Notes: generated from the sequence alone by a model not told the origin. A stretch of DNA of 64,000 nucleotides from Phytopythium helicoides (GCA_024867545.1 JANFNE010000009.1:1152501-1216500); one strand, 5' to 3'; shown: positions 9,873-20,839, counted from the first letter of the stretch. Program-made: numbers and translations.

Positions 9873-11105
9873 TTATATCATGTGAAAGAACAGATGCTTC
9901 TCTGGGTACTGTGTGAACACTTCGCTTTTGTAAAACGGGTGTTCTTTGATCTTGTTGACGAAAAAGCACCGAGCAGGTTCTTGTTGATCCAATGATTCGA
10001 CTTCCTCCACGGTTTCGCACTGCACCGTGATCAGCTTGGCTTCTGTCGGAAAAGCCCATACGAATGGCTCCTTGAACACGTTCTTGCTAAGCAGCCCCTT
10101 CGTGATGAGCAACCGACCGTCTGCTTCGATTTGTGCCCAGTGGTTTCTCGCGCGAGAATGACACTTCTCTCTTCGAGCATTCTCGCTAAGAAGGCTTGCC
10201 CATTCTAGCTTCAGACTAATCCAGTGCTGATTCTCCCAGAGTTCACGCCGAAAATTCAAGTTGTACTGCAAAACTCTCAGCACCCAGTACTGTGCATCCG
10301 GATGCAGCACGCTGAAGTCGAATGTGTACGCATGGCTCACACGTTTCTCGTACAAGTCGTGCCAAGGTTTCTTCCTCTCAAACTCTCGGATCAATCCAGC
10401 CGCCCAAGTTTCCGAGCCAGCGCCGTTCATTTCACGGCGTTGCCTTTGCTGCCGATTCGACAGCTCAAAGCCTGAGCCGCAGCGCTTCCGACCTGGTGCG
10501 TCGTTTTCGTTCCTCTCGGGCTGCCGATCTTCATCGCTTTCCTCAATCATGAGCTCACAAGATTGAAATTCAAACGCTTCATCATCGTGAGTGCCATCTT
10601 TGGTGGGCGGTACGGCTTTGATCGACTCGAGCTCGTCGGTGAGGGCAGTGTTTCGCTTCTCCAGATCTTGAATTCGAGCCGCTTGGTCTTCGCATCTGCC
10701 CACGAGCATATCACGCTCGCGTGTCGCTTCCTTCAATCGCCCCTTGAGTAGCCCAATCTCCCTGCGTTGAGCTTCACCATTTGCGACGAGCTGATCGCGT
10801 TCGCGGTCCATGGTCTTGACACGCGCATTGAGCTCATCGAGAGCAGAGTCCTTGGCCATAAGGCTGCACTTTGCGTCGTCGAGCTCTGCGCAGACCAAGG
10901 TGTATCGCTCGTGCTCAATCGCATTCACCCGGGCAACTTCCTCACTCAACCGGTCGATCTTGGACCACACAGCTTGCCAGTGGGTCGATTCCCCAAGCGC
11001 TTGGGCTCCAACGGCAGCTGCTGGATGAGCTGCTCCTCGACGGACTTGGCTATCAGCAGTAGCAGCCGCGGTCGGAGCTCCTTCGCTCGCAATGCCAGCT
11101 CTCAT
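9873..11105 (-). CDS. Unrecognised coiled-coil protein, family copy C
   Basis: 410 residues from the first in-frame ATG (11105). The frame stays open about 110 bases further upstream but contains no ATG. A long coiled coil covers about residues 40-190 (HWQAVWSKIDRLSEEVARVN and onward, through LEKRNTALTDELESIKAV). A short acidic stretch (ELMIEESDEDR) and basic clusters (GRKRCGSG, RQQRQRREM) follow. The C-terminal family domain has KKPWHDLYEKRVSHAYTFDF, FRRELWENQHWISL, FKEPFVWAF, LDQQEPARCFFV and HPFYKSE. It is convergent with the channel gene, with only about 150 bases between their stops. Divergent decayed copies lie just upstream. Function unknown. Confidence 0.78.
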   Translation of the reverse strand: MRAGIASEGAPTAAATADSQVRRGAAHPAAAVGAQALGESTHWQAVWSKIDRLSEEVARVNAIEHERYTLVCAELDDAKCSLMAKDSALDELNARVKTMDRERDQLVANGEAQRREIGLLKGRLKEATRERDMLVGRCEDQAARIQDLEKRNTALTDELESIKAVPPTKDGTHDDEAFEFQSCELMIEESDEDRQPERNENDAPGRKRCGSGFELSNRQQRQRREMNGAGSETWAAGLIREFERKKPWHDLYEKRVSHAYTFDFSVLHPDAQYWVLRVLQYNLNFRRELWENQHWISLKLEWASLLSENARREKCHSRARNHWAQIEADGRLLITKGLLSKNVFKEPFVWAFPTEAKLITVQCETVEEVESLDQQEPARCFFVNKIKEHPFYKSEVFTQYPEKHLFFHMI

Positions 11106-11564
11106 GGCTCCCACGACAGCGGCCTTCTGCTGCTCAAGGCGTTGCCTTCGTTCACTCGTGACGACACTTGCTGCTTCACTCACTTTTTCCAAATGTGATG
11201 GTTTAGCACAAGGCGACGAGGCTGCCCCAGCGCTATGCCTGCAAGTGAATCAAGAGAGAGCGGTTTGGGCTGGCCTTGGATAGCCACGTGGATAACTCGC
11301 GGATTTGGAGTGATCGGGGCCTGCTTAGCAGCAATGCCCACTGCATATGCGCATGTACCCACGCAGCAGGTGACCAACGACAAAGCCTGAAATTGTAACA
11401 GGATCGGTCCACCGGACGCGGATGTGAAGCAAACGTGTGCGAAGGATGAGGTCGGTCGGAGCTTGACTACCCAAGATCGCGCTTCAGCATGCAGTCCGTT
11501 GACTTGCTGGGCGAGTTGTTGAGCCTTGGCACTTACGGCAAGGTGATGCTTGACCCTCACTTCT

Positions 11565-11797
11565 GGGCACGTTGACCAGCACTTCCATCGCGCTCGTGAT
11601 CGAGCGCGTCGTCTTCAATCTCGGAAGAGTGGTCATCATTAACAGCATGTACAGCTTGTAATCGCCTTCAGCTCGTTAAGGAGTGTCGAGTTTTGATCTT
11701 CCAACTCCCAGCACCGAGCGTGCAGTCCACTATGTCGTATCACTAACGCGTTACGCTCGCGTGCAATGTCCTCGTTCCGCTTCGTGTCAAACCCCAT
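11565..11797 (-). pseudogene. Relic of a copy-C-type family gene
   Basis: The minus-strand translation contains IARERNALV, ELEDQNSTLLNELKAI, which aligns with the copy C coiled coil (ATRERDMLV ... LEKRNTALTDELESIKAV). The frame stops after this, but a shifted frame continues with an acidic run (NDDHSSEIEDDALDHERDG) as expected next in copy C. The C-terminal domain is absent. The relic is broken by a frameshift and truncated at both ends. Confidence 0.6.
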
Positions 11798-12060
11798 CTG
11801 CTGGAGACGATGGTCATGACGGCAGCAGAGACGCTGATGCCGGGAATTCATGAGATGGTCATGGCAATGACGGCAATGACGCGATTGACCGCGGCGGCAA
11901 TGCAGTTGGAGAGCAGGACGAGAGCAACACCGATGGTCGATATGGGGACGAAGACGACCTGGGAGCAGCTTCCCTCACCCATTTTGTGCCTGTTGCTACA
12001 GCGTCTCGAGCGATTCAACGCCCCATTGCAAAGGTGTAGTGGACGGAGGTGCAGGATCGC
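11798..12060 (+). pseudogene. Relic of a copy-A-type family gene
   Basis: Read on the plus strand, DDGHDGSRDADAGNS, a stop, then VGEQDESNTDGRYGDEDD follows the acidic region of copy A (DDGHDGKNDADDNSND ... IGEKDESDKDGRHYDEDS). It then jumps by a deletion to DNA resembling the RELWEQLHW block and the SRAIR segment (TGGGAGCAGCTTC, TCTCGAGCGATTC) and decays by about 12060. It abuts the oppositely oriented copy-C relic at about 11797. In-frame stop and internal deletion make it non-coding. Confidence 0.65.
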
Positions 12061-12200
12061 GAGCTGTAGCCATCTCCACGTCAAACACGCCAACTGGAAA
12101 AAAAATGGCGTGTTCAGTTTCGTAAAACTCTCGTGGCCACTGCACCATGTCGCAAATTGGCTCTAAGAGCCAATTTAGTCCACGAGGAGACGAGGCCACG

Positions 12201-12328
12201 CGATCGATCGCCGCCGCCCGCGATCGATCGGGCCGTGGAAACCGTTAGAATTTCATACTGAACGACTTGGCGCGCGATCGATCGCGGCCCCCCCTTTTTC
12301 CAACGGGCGATCGATCGGCGATCGATCG
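12201..12328. repeat. Five CGATCGATCG palindromes upstream of methionine synthase
   Basis: The exact decamer CGATCGATCG occurs at 12201-12210, 12221-12230, 12275-12284, 12308-12317 and 12319-12328, all within 128 bases. They lie 250-375 bases upstream of the methionine synthase ATG. The sequence is self-complementary, so each could bind a dimeric factor. A CCATTTT initiator-like motif follows at about 12357. Regulatory function is inference. Confidence 0.7.
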
Positions 12329-12574
12329 CGGGACCGGGTATAGTGGATTCAAGTGTCCATTTTGCGTCGAACCAAACACATAATAGTCCTCGAGCGACAG
12401 GGCGTTCCTTCCCGTCCCGTCGCTCGCGCCACCTTCGCGCCACCTCATCTTCTCTCGCCCCCCGTATACCATACTTTCTCCCATACAACACATTGCCGCA
12501 CGGTGCGGTGGTTGCGCCATTCGCCATCCTGCCGCCTCCATCCGTCCGTCCTCCTGCTGCCGCCGCCCGTGGAG

Positions 12575-14737
12575 ATGCCGCGCGGGGAGGTGACGGCGGC
12601 CGAGCGCGCGCTGCTGCTGCAGCCGTTCGACCGTGAGACGGGCGACCTGTTTGCGTACCTGACGGCGCTCATGAAGCAGCGCACGCTCATCTTCGACGGC
12701 GGCATGGGTACGATGATCCAGCAGCACAAGCTGAGCGAGGAGGATTTCCGCGCTGAGCGCTTCCGCGACTGGCCCGTGCTGGTCAAGGGCAACAACGACC
12801 TGCTATCGATCACGCAGCCCCACATCATCCGAGACATCCACACGGCTTACATGGAGGTCGGCGGCGCGCAGCTCATCGGCACCAACACCTTCTCGGGCAC
12901 CACCATCGCACAGGCGGACTACAAGATGGAAAGCCTCGCCTACGAGCTCAACTTTGCATCCGCAAAGCTCGCCAGGGAGGCCGCTGACGCAGTCACCGCC
13001 AAGGACCCGCTGCGCCCGCGCTTCGTCGCCGGCTCCATCGGACCCACCAACCGCACGCTCTCCATCTCGCCAAACGTCGAGGACCCAGGATTCCGCAACG
13101 TCACCTTCGACGAGCTGGTCGAGGCGTACTACACGCAGGTAGAGGGACTCGTCGACGGAGGCTCCGACTTGCTGCTCGTCGAGACCATCTTCGACACGCT
13201 CAACGCCAAGGCCGCCGTCTACGCCATCGACCTCTACCAGGAGAAGACGGGCCGCCGCCTGCCGCTCTTCATCTCGGGTACGATCGTTGACATGTCGGGC
13301 CGCACGCTCTCGGGACAGACTACCGAGGCCTTCTACGCCAGTCTGCGCCACTCCAAGCCCTTCTGCATCGGCCTCAACTGTGCGCTCGGCGCCAACCAGA
13401 TGAAGCCCTTCCTGCAGCGCCTCGCCAATGTCGCCGAGTGCTTCGTGTCCGTCTACGCCAACGCCGGACTGCCGAACGCCATGGGCGGCTACGACGACTC
13501 GCCCTCCATGATGGGCGTTTATTGTGAGGAGTTTTGCAAGGACCGCCTCATCAACATGATTGGCGGCTGCTGCGGCACGACGCCGCAGCACATCCGCGCC
13601 ATCGCTGATATCGCGGCCAAGTACGAGCCGCGTCCGCTGCCGGACGATAAGGATCCGTTCATGTGGCTCTCGGGCCTCGAGGACCTCATCGTGACCAAGG
13701 AGCGCTTTAGCTTTCTCAACGTTGGTGAGCGCTGCAACATCTCCGGATCGATCCGTTTCAAGCGCCTCATCATGAAGGGCGACTATGGTACGGCCATGGA
13801 CATTGCTCGCCAACAGGTTGAGGACGGTGCCATGGTTATCGATGTGAACGTCGACGACGGTATGCTTGATGGCGTGGCCGCCATGGAGCGTTTCCTCAAG
13901 ATCGCTGTCACCGAGCCGGACGTGTCCAAGGTTCCATTCATGATTGACTCGTCCAAGTTCCATATTGTCGAAGCTGGCCTCAAGTGCGTGCAAGGCAAGA
14001 GCATCGTCAACAGTATTTCGCTGAAGGTTGGCAAGGAGCTCTTTTGCGAGCACGCGCGTATCGTCAAGCGCCACGGCGCAGCTGTTGTGGTCATGGCATT
14101 CGACGAGGATGGCCAGGCCGCGACAGAGGCCGAAAAGGTTCGCATTTGCAAGCGCTCGTACGATATTCTGGTGAACGAGGTCGGGTTCCCTCCCGAGGAC
14201 ATCATTTTCGACCCCAACATCCTGACGATTGCCACGGGTATGGAGGAGCACAACAACTACGGTGTGGATTTCATCAACGCGTGTCGTGTCATCAAGGAGC
14301 AGAACCCTTACTGCAAGATCAGTGGCGGTGTCTCCAACTTGTCTTTCGGCTTCCGTGGAGTGAACGTCATCCGTGAAGCGATCCACAGTGTGTTCCTGTA
14401 CCACGCAGTGAAGGCTGGTATGGACATGGGTATTGTAAACGCTGGTATGCTTGAGGTGTACGACGACATTCCAAAGGATCTTCTCAAGCTGGTCGAGGAT
14501 GTCGTGCTCAATCTTCACCCTGGCGCAACCGAGGCGCTGTTGGACCGCTCGCTAATCGAGAAGGAGAAATTGGAGGCAGCCAAGAAAGGTGGCGTCGTCG
14601 CTGTCGGTAACCAGCAGGAGTGGCGCACCAAGCCAATCGGAGAGCGTCTGACACACGCGCTTGTCAAGGGTATCTCTGAGTTCATTGACCAGGATGTCGA
14701 AGAGATGCGCAAGGAGTGCACGCGTCCGCTTGATGTG

Positions 14738-14769
<32 letters not shown>

Positions 14770-16435
14770 CGTTGGTGAGCTCTTTGGCTCGGGCAAGATG
14801 TTCCTGCCGCAGGTTATCAAGTCGGCGCGTGTCATGAAGAAGGCTGTCGCGTACCTTCTGCCTTTCATGGAAGAGGAGAAGAACCAAAAGCGCCTCGCCA
14901 ACACTGCGAACGGCATCGCAAACGAAGAAGAAGATGAGGATTCGCAGTACGCTGGTAAAGTGCTTATCGCGACGGTCAAGGGTGACGTGCACGACATTGG
15001 TAAGAACATTGTTGGTGTCGTGCTCGGCTGCAACAACTACAAAATTATCGACATGGGCGTCATGGTGCCGTGTGAAGACATTATCCGCGTGGCGAAGGAG
15101 GAAAAAGTGGACATCATTGGCCTGTCGGGTCTCATCACGCCGTCACTGGACGAGATGGTGTATGTTGCACGCGAGATGAGCAAGGCGGGCATGAAGGTAC
15201 CGCTCATGGTGGGTGGCGCTACCACGTCCAAAATGCACGCTGCAGTCAAGATCGCACCCCATTACTCGACTCCCGATCACCCTGTGCTTCACGTGCTAGA
15301 TGCGTCTCGTAGTGTTGTTGTCGTCGGCAACCTGCTTCGCAAGGATGAGGAGCGCGACGAGTTTGTCGAAGAGCTCATGGAGGAATACGAGGAGCTGCGC
15401 GAGGAGTACTACGCGTCGCTGGACGACATCAAGTTGATCTCGTTCGAGGAGGCTAAGAAAAGAAGTTTCCAGATCGACTACGCATCCAAGCCGCCTTTCC
15501 AGAAGCTCAACCGAGTCGGCGTGCGCGTGATTGACGACCTACCGCTTGAGGAGCTTGTGCCATTCATCGACTGGAACCCGTTCTTCCAGACGTGGGAGCT
15601 TCGCGGTCGCTACCCGAACCGTGGATACCCCAAGATTTTCGACGACGAAAACGTCGGTGCGGAGGCTCGCAAGGTCTTTGACGAGGCACAGAAGCTGTTG
15701 AAGGAGATCATCGACAAGAAGCTCCTGCAAGTGCGCGGCGTGTCGGGAATTTTCCCGGCATATCGCGAGGGCGACGACGTGATTGTGTGCGACCCAAAGC
15801 AGCCGGATTCGCCCGTGTCCAAGTTCTGCATGCTTCGTCAGCAGGCCGAGAAGGAGACATCTGATCCGTACATGTCGCTTGCGGACTTTGTGGCTCCCAA
15901 GTCGACCGAGTACCAGGACTACATTGGTGGCTTCGCTGTTGGCGTGTTTGGTGTCGAAGAAATGGCCGCCAAGTTCGAGGCGGAGCACGATGACTTCAAC
16001 AAGATTATGTCGCAGGCTCTTGGTGACCGTCTTGCTGAGGCTTTCGCCGAGTACATTCACCGCGAGATGCGTGTCAATGACTGGGCGTATGCGGCGGACG
16101 AAGTTTTGGGCAAGGAGGACCTGCTCAAGGTCAAGTACGACGGTATCCGTCCTGCTCCGGGCTACCCTTCGCAGCCGGACCATACGGAGAAGCGTGCGCT
16201 ATGGGACCTCCTGAAGGCAGATGAGCTTATCGGCCTATCTCTGACAGACAGCTACATGATGCTGCCGGGTTCGGCTGTCAGCGCGCTGTGCTTTGCACAC
16301 CCGGACTCGCAGTACTTTGCGGTCGGTAAAGTGTCCAAGGATCAGGTTGCTGACTATGCGGAACGCAAGGGCCAGTCTCTTGAGGAGACCGAGCGCTGGC
16401 TGGCGCCGATCCTGGGCTATGACCGCTCGGTCTAA
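12575..16435 (+). CDS. metH: Cobalamin-dependent methionine synthase
   Basis: 1286 residues in one exon, matching the usual size of MetH/MTR (about 1230-1265). It transfers the methyl group of 5-methyltetrahydrofolate to homocysteine through methylcobalamin. The homocysteine domain comes first ([12 protein letters not shown]; zinc cysteines in GLNCALG and [10 protein letters not shown], residues about 40-360). Next is the pterin-binding domain ([25 protein letters not shown]). The B12 domain has the ligand motif [10 protein letters not shown] and [13 protein letters not shown]. The C-terminal activation domain has [29 protein letters not shown] and [16 protein letters not shown]-initiated open frame begins at 12353, but MPRGEV at 12575 is the first good ATG. 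Nothing looks broken. A cobalamin supply is therefore implied. Confidence 0.97.
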
Positions 16436-17349
16436 GTTTGTGTCGACTCTTTAGTCGGTACATGTGTTTGCTTGTTTCCAAGCGACGACAATAGGATTGC
16501 TGCGACGGAGGCGACTGCTCTTGACGCGTAGTCATTTCCTTCCTGCATTGCGGATGCATTTGCGCGATCAAATAGCGGAGAGAGAAGAGCGAGCAGCGAT
16601 GATGGGAGGTGCCATTGAGGGGGTTACTCGCCCTTGATACCACTTTCTGCGCGAATCTTACTTGTGTGATTCGCGGAGCTACCTGCGCCTCGTGCTGTTT
16701 GCCGTGTGGACTACTGGAGTGGGGAGTTTGTGTGTTGACTCCTTGCTTTGTGGTGTACATGGTGACGGCACGTGGGCATGGTTAGCCAAGTCGACTGCTT
16801 GCAACTTTTTTTGCTCTCTTCGTTGTGAGAGGCGCTTTATGACATGCATTCGAGAAAACGTAGGATAGGAGACACTTATGTGTCGAGAGTATCGCAGCTT
16901 CTAGTTATCGCGTGGATGAACTGAATACACTTTGTTGCTCTGTAGTGCTGGTGGAATGAGCTATGTATTGTACCTGGCAATCCGAGCACGAGGACATTCA
17001 AAACTCGTCCCATCCAGCCTCGTCCAGTCGATAACTTCTGGACACGCGCATGCTATGGGTAACGGTAGTCAGTGTCAACGCCATGGAGGGGGCAAAAGTT
17101 CTCATGCAACAACATGGGTGACGAGTAGAAGGCAGCTGGTAAGCATCGTGTTGTCGGAGACGCAGCAAAACCCACCAAGCGAAAAAGCCGCTTGTAAGGT
17201 GTTCAAGTGTAACAGACTTGATTCACTTCTCGATAGCAGCCTGGTTCTCTTGCTACACGCCTTACCGAGCTAACTTCATAAAGAAAACAACTAACCAGCA
17301 TGCAGGCTTCAGTATCTCTGTCTCATCCACGCTTAGCCCTCTCGACGCA
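16436..17349. other. Convergent intergenic region, no gene seen
   Basis: About 0.9 kb between the stops of methionine synthase and copy D. It is less GC-rich than the flanks. The only long open frame (16932-17273, plus) starts at a TTG and shows no domain, so I do not call it. Confidence 0.5.
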
Positions 17350-18510
17350 TTACTCGCTTGGGTATTCCGGTAGCGGGTGCCTCGTGGTGTACTTGAAGTT
17401 GTTCGTTGCCTTGTAGTACGTATCTTTCGTGATGTCATTGACGAAAAATACGCGCGCAGGCTCTCGCTCATCCAAGGCTGCGATCTGGTCGATCTGGAAA
17501 CACTTTGCTGGCAGTCGAGCAGTAGTGGCTGGCCAGCCCCACAGGAAGGGCTCTAGCCAAAGTTCGTCCGTCAGTAACCGACCTTCCTCAAGGAGCGACG
17601 GATTTTTCTCCCCGACGGGAAGATGTCGATCGATGATATCATCGCCACGGTCACGGATTTCCCCCCAACTTCGAGATGCAGCTTGATACCGCGACCTCCA
17701 TCCACGAACGAGGGTTGCCATCCCGGGATCCTTCGGAGCAATCGGAAGCCGCACCCAATGGCGACGTTCCCAAATGGCGCGGCGGTGAGTGCGCTGGAAT
17801 GCCAGGATGTCGTCAACAAGCTTCCTTGCCTCGTCGCCGTTGTCATCTAACAGCGCGTCATACGCAAAGCTGAGCGAAAAGTCCGGGCGCTTGTCGTACA
17901 TGTCGTTCCACGGTTCAGATAGCTCCAACGCCTTGAGCAGCCTCGCTAGCGAACTCTCGTAATTCAACGACTCCAGCACGGCCTCAGTGTCAGAGTCGGA
18001 GTCGCTCTCCGTCACGGGAGATGTCCGTAGCTTCTTCCGCGACTTTTTCTGCTGAACAGCTGATTTACGCTTGATGCTGGAAGGGCTACCGTTTGTGGGA
18101 CGTTCCCGAAGTCTTGGTCTGTTGTCAGCAGTTGCCTCGGCAAGTCGGTTGTCGGCTGCAACCTTTGCATCCTGCAGCCGCTTGTTTTCTTCTCGCAGCA
18201 GCTGGACTTCAGCTGTCATCATCGCCACTTTCTCGTTCTCTGCGTCGAGCCTCGCCTGCAGGTTTGTGGTCCTTCCCTCGAGCTCCTTGCGCGACTTTTT
18301 CGGGTTCTGTCCCTTCCCTTTTTGGCCCGAGGCTGCACGCGAGCCATCTGCTCCGATACCGTTACCCGCGGCAACTTGCTTCTTGAGCTCGAGGTCTTTC
18401 TCCTGCAAGGCCTGAACGATCCCGTCAAGCTGGGCCTTCATCGACATTGCGCGGGTGAGCTCCGAGCTGGTCGCTGTCTCTCGGCCCTCGCTGCCACCGT
18501 TCGACGCCAT
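17350..18510 (-). CDS. Unrecognised coiled-coil protein, family copy D
   Basis: 386 residues from the ATG at 18510, intronless. A coiled coil of about residues 20-140 (QLDGIVQALQEKDLELKKQ, then LQARLDAENEKVAMMTAEVQ) contains a Lys-rich break. Basic patches IKRKSAVQQKKSRKKLR resemble a bipartite nuclear signal and are followed by an acidic ESDSDSDTE. The family domain reads SEPWNDMYDKRPDFSLSF, HRRAIWERRHWVRL, LWLEPFLWGWP, LDEREPARVFFVNDITKD, YYK and HPLPEYP. An insert of about 15 residues precedes the LWLEPF motif. An alternative ATG at 18621 adds 37 residues without family similarity. It is divergent from copy E. Confidence 0.8.
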   Translation of the reverse strand: MASNGGSEGRETATSSELTRAMSMKAQLDGIVQALQEKDLELKKQVAAGNGIGADGSRAASGQKGKGQNPKKSRKELEGRTTNLQARLDAENEKVAMMTAEVQLLREENKRLQDAKVAADNRLAEATADNRPRLRERPTNGSPSSIKRKSAVQQKKSRKKLRTSPVTESDSDSDTEAVLESLNYESSLARLLKALELSEPWNDMYDKRPDFSLSFAYDALLDDNGDEARKLVDDILAFQRTHRRAIWERRHWVRLPIAPKDPGMATLVRGWRSRYQAASRSWGEIRDRGDDIIDRHLPVGEKNPSLLEEGRLLTDELWLEPFLWGWPATTARLPAKCFQIDQIAALDEREPARVFFVNDITKDTYYKATNNFKYTTRHPLPEYPSE

Positions 18511-18928
18511 ACCGAGTCTACTGCAGCCGCTGCTTTCGGGAATGGTGGAACGAGCCCGCAACGGGCCCGGCCGGACACAGTTGCGACGCGACGTCGCTCG
18601 CCAAGGAATCTCATGATTCATGGATAGCAAAGAAAAAAAAAAAAAACACACACAAGATGAAATCGGCCGCCGCAAGAAAGCTGCAGCATGTCGTTATGGG
18701 TCCCATGTAAATGGCTGCTCCATCCAAAGTCGACACCTCCATGTTGCCATGGAGCACCACCGAAGGAAAAAAAAAAGCGAGGTTCGCAAAAAAAAAAAAA
18801 AAGTCGCTTCGGTTTTTCTTCGTTTTCCTCCGCACCCACGTCGTGAAAAGCGGCGGTCGCGTGGCGCACACCAGTTCCCAATCCGCCCCCACGAGGCACC
18901 CAGAAGCCGCTTCCCCCGGATCTCGCCC
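18511..18928. promoter_or_regulatory. Shared divergent promoter region of copies D and E
   Basis: 418 bases between the two start codons. It contains poly-A tracts at about 18632-18645, 18769-18777 and 18789-18802 in otherwise GC-rich DNA. On the minus strand, CCATTCC about 30 bases upstream of the copy D ATG fits the initiator pattern. Bidirectional promoter activity is inference. Confidence 0.45.
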
Positions 18929-20425
18929 ATGGTCAAGCGCAAGACGACGGCCGACGCGCTGGGCCCACCGGCCGGCGGCGCCAGCGTGGGCTCGCTACGC
19001 GTGGCTGTGGACGCCATCTACAGCGACCTGGCGACTAAGAAGGCCGAGCTGGAGGCGCAGCGCGCCGAGAACCTGCGCGTGCGGCGGCGGCTCGCGGACG
19101 CCGAGGCGGCGCTCAGTCAGCTGCAGGCCGAGCAGGACGCGGCGCTTGTAGGTGACGTGGCGGGCGGCGGCAGCTTCTCCACGAGCGCGGACGACGTCGT
19201 GCGGCTGCGCAAGCGCTGCGCCGCGCTCAAGATCGAGAACCGCAGGCTCAAGGACGTCGAGGCGGACGCGCAGGCCGCGCTGGCCGCCAACCGCCAGCTG
19301 CGCCGCGACAACGAGGCGCTCGAGAAGCACAAGGTCGCGGTGGACGACACGCTGCGAAGGATCAAGGCATGGTTCAGCTCGGAGCGGGAGGCCGTCGAGC
19401 ACGCCTTCGACAGGCTCGCCGACATTTTCCACGCCGGCGCCGACGAGCCGTTCGAGGCCGTGGAAGTCGCGCCGACGATCAAGCGCGGGCCGGGCAAGGG
19501 CAGGAGGAAGATGCTCAAGGTGTCGGTCGAGACGCCCACGGCCAGCACCACCGGAAAAATCAAGAAATCCGTGACGCCGTCGCCCACGGCTGTCACTGTG
19601 GTCGCTCCGTCGCCGTCGCCATCGACAGAGCCCAAGAAGCGCGGCGCGTCGGTCTCGCCTCGGGCGGCGCCTCCCGTTGTCAAGGAGGACACCCTCGACG
19701 ACGACGAATCCATCAGCCTCGACGACGAATCGGACGAGGACTATGTTCCTGGCCGCGAGGGCAAGAAGCGAGGAAAGCCTGCGGCTACCGACGGCGTCCC
19801 GACAAAGCGCCGCCGAGCGGCGGTTAGTAGTGATGGAGCGGACGAAGGGTTTTCAACGCGCGAGCGCGAAATGATCGAGCTGCTGCATGAAATGGACGCT
19901 TCGAATGCGTGGGACGAGATCTACGCCAAGCGACCGACGTTCTCGCTCACATTTGATTATGAAAAGCTGGCACCGACGGCCAAGGAGTGGGTCGACAACG
20001 CGCTCCAGTTCCACTTCGACCACCGTCGTGCTTTTTGGGAGCGGACCCACTGGGTAACGATGGAGCGCAACTTCTCTAGCCAGATCTTGAAGTCTTTATA
20101 TCGCGAGCGCTTGTCTCGACGGACAGAGGCGGTTCGGACGTGGAAAGAGCTCGTCAAAGACGGCTCAGCGCTCATCGACCAGGGATTGCTACCCGACAAC
20201 GTTTGGCGCGAACCTTTCTGGTGGGGGTGGCCGCAGGCTCCTCACATGCTGCCTCTGTACATCAAGACCATGAAAGACATTGTGGATCTGGATGCGCGGC
20301 AGCCCCAGCGTGTTGTGTGCGTGAATGACATTACGCAAGAACCCTACTACAAGGAACTGGTCGAGAACGGGTGCACGACTCGGTACCCACTGCCGGATCC
20401 ACCCAACGCCAGCAACTCGAGCTAG
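18929..20425 (+). CDS. Unrecognised coiled-coil protein, family copy E
   Basis: 498 residues from the ATG at 18929, intronless and more GC-rich than the other copies. The coiled coil spans about residues 20-155 (AIYSDLATKKAELEAQRAEN, LKIENRRLKDVEADAQAALA). A Ser/Thr/Pro and Lys-rich middle contains several basic patches (RGPGKGRRKM, REGKKRGKP, TKRRRA) and an acidic DDDESISLDDESDED. The family domain reads SNAWDEIYAKRPTFSLTFDY, HRRAFWERTHWVTM, VWREPFWWGWP, LDARQPQRVVCVNDITQEP, YYK and YPLPDPP. The EP of the LDxxEP motif is QP here. A longer frame from the ATG at 18620 would add about 100 Lys/Arg-rich residues encoded by the promoter region and is unlikely. Confidence 0.8.
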   Translation: MVKRKTTADALGPPAGGASVGSLRVAVDAIYSDLATKKAELEAQRAENLRVRRRLADAEAALSQLQAEQDAALVGDVAGGGSFSTSADDVVRLRKRCAALKIENRRLKDVEADAQAALAANRQLRRDNEALEKHKVAVDDTLRRIKAWFSSEREAVEHAFDRLADIFHAGADEPFEAVEVAPTIKRGPGKGRRKMLKVSVETPTASTTGKIKKSVTPSPTAVTVVAPSPSPSTEPKKRGASVSPRAAPPVVKEDTLDDDESISLDDESDEDYVPGREGKKRGKPAATDGVPTKRRRAAVSSDGADEGFSTREREMIELLHEMDASNAWDEIYAKRPTFSLTFDYEKLAPTAKEWVDNALQFHFDHRRAFWERTHWVTMERNFSSQILKSLYRERLSRRTEAVRTWKELVKDGSALIDQGLLPDNVWREPFWWGWPQAPHMLPLYIKTMKDIVDLDARQPQRVVCVNDITQEPYYKELVENGCTTRYPLPDPPNASNSS

Positions 20426-20839
20426 GCAATGATCCACCCGAGAAAAAGGGTCTGGTGGTTCCGTGGTATGATGATGATGATATGGGCGAGCGATGCGTGT
20501 TGCCACTCTACACTCGAATACGTTGATTTTCACAATCATCTGCACGTGAATCTAAACTGTACCTCCTGCTAAGCAACTGAACGCTTGCTAGTGGTGCCTC
20601 ATCATCAAAAGCATGGACGCCACATCGATCTTGTAGCAGTCTCTCTTGTGCTCGATTGGGGAACATAACCAACCACACAGAGAGCCAATGTGCAGGTTTT
20701 TTTTTTATTGTAACGCTCGATCCTACTTCGAATCACGCAGTTCATTTCAAGGTTGTGAGTTCAGCTTCAACGTAGAGCGAATGTCTGCCGTGATGACAGG
20801 CCTTCCAAGCTATGCATGCTGCGCAAGTACATATGTAGT
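20426..20839. other. Convergent intergenic region, no gene seen
   Basis: About 410 bases between the stops of copy E and phytochelatin synthase. It holds a short ATG-repeat (about 20469-20481) and a poly-T run (about 20698-20707), which may serve 3' end formation. No coding signal seen. Confidence 0.45.

Noticed and set aside
12803..14518. 571-residue open frame on the minus strand inside methionine synthase
   Set aside because: It is the antisense shadow of a strongly conserved gene in GC-rich codons, has no domain and is Asp/Glu/Val/Leu/His-rich as such shadows are.
18620..18928. Extension of copy E from an upstream ATG
   Set aside because: The added 103 residues are Lys/Arg-rich translation of A-tracts and have no counterpart in other copies; the ATG at 18929 fits the family start.
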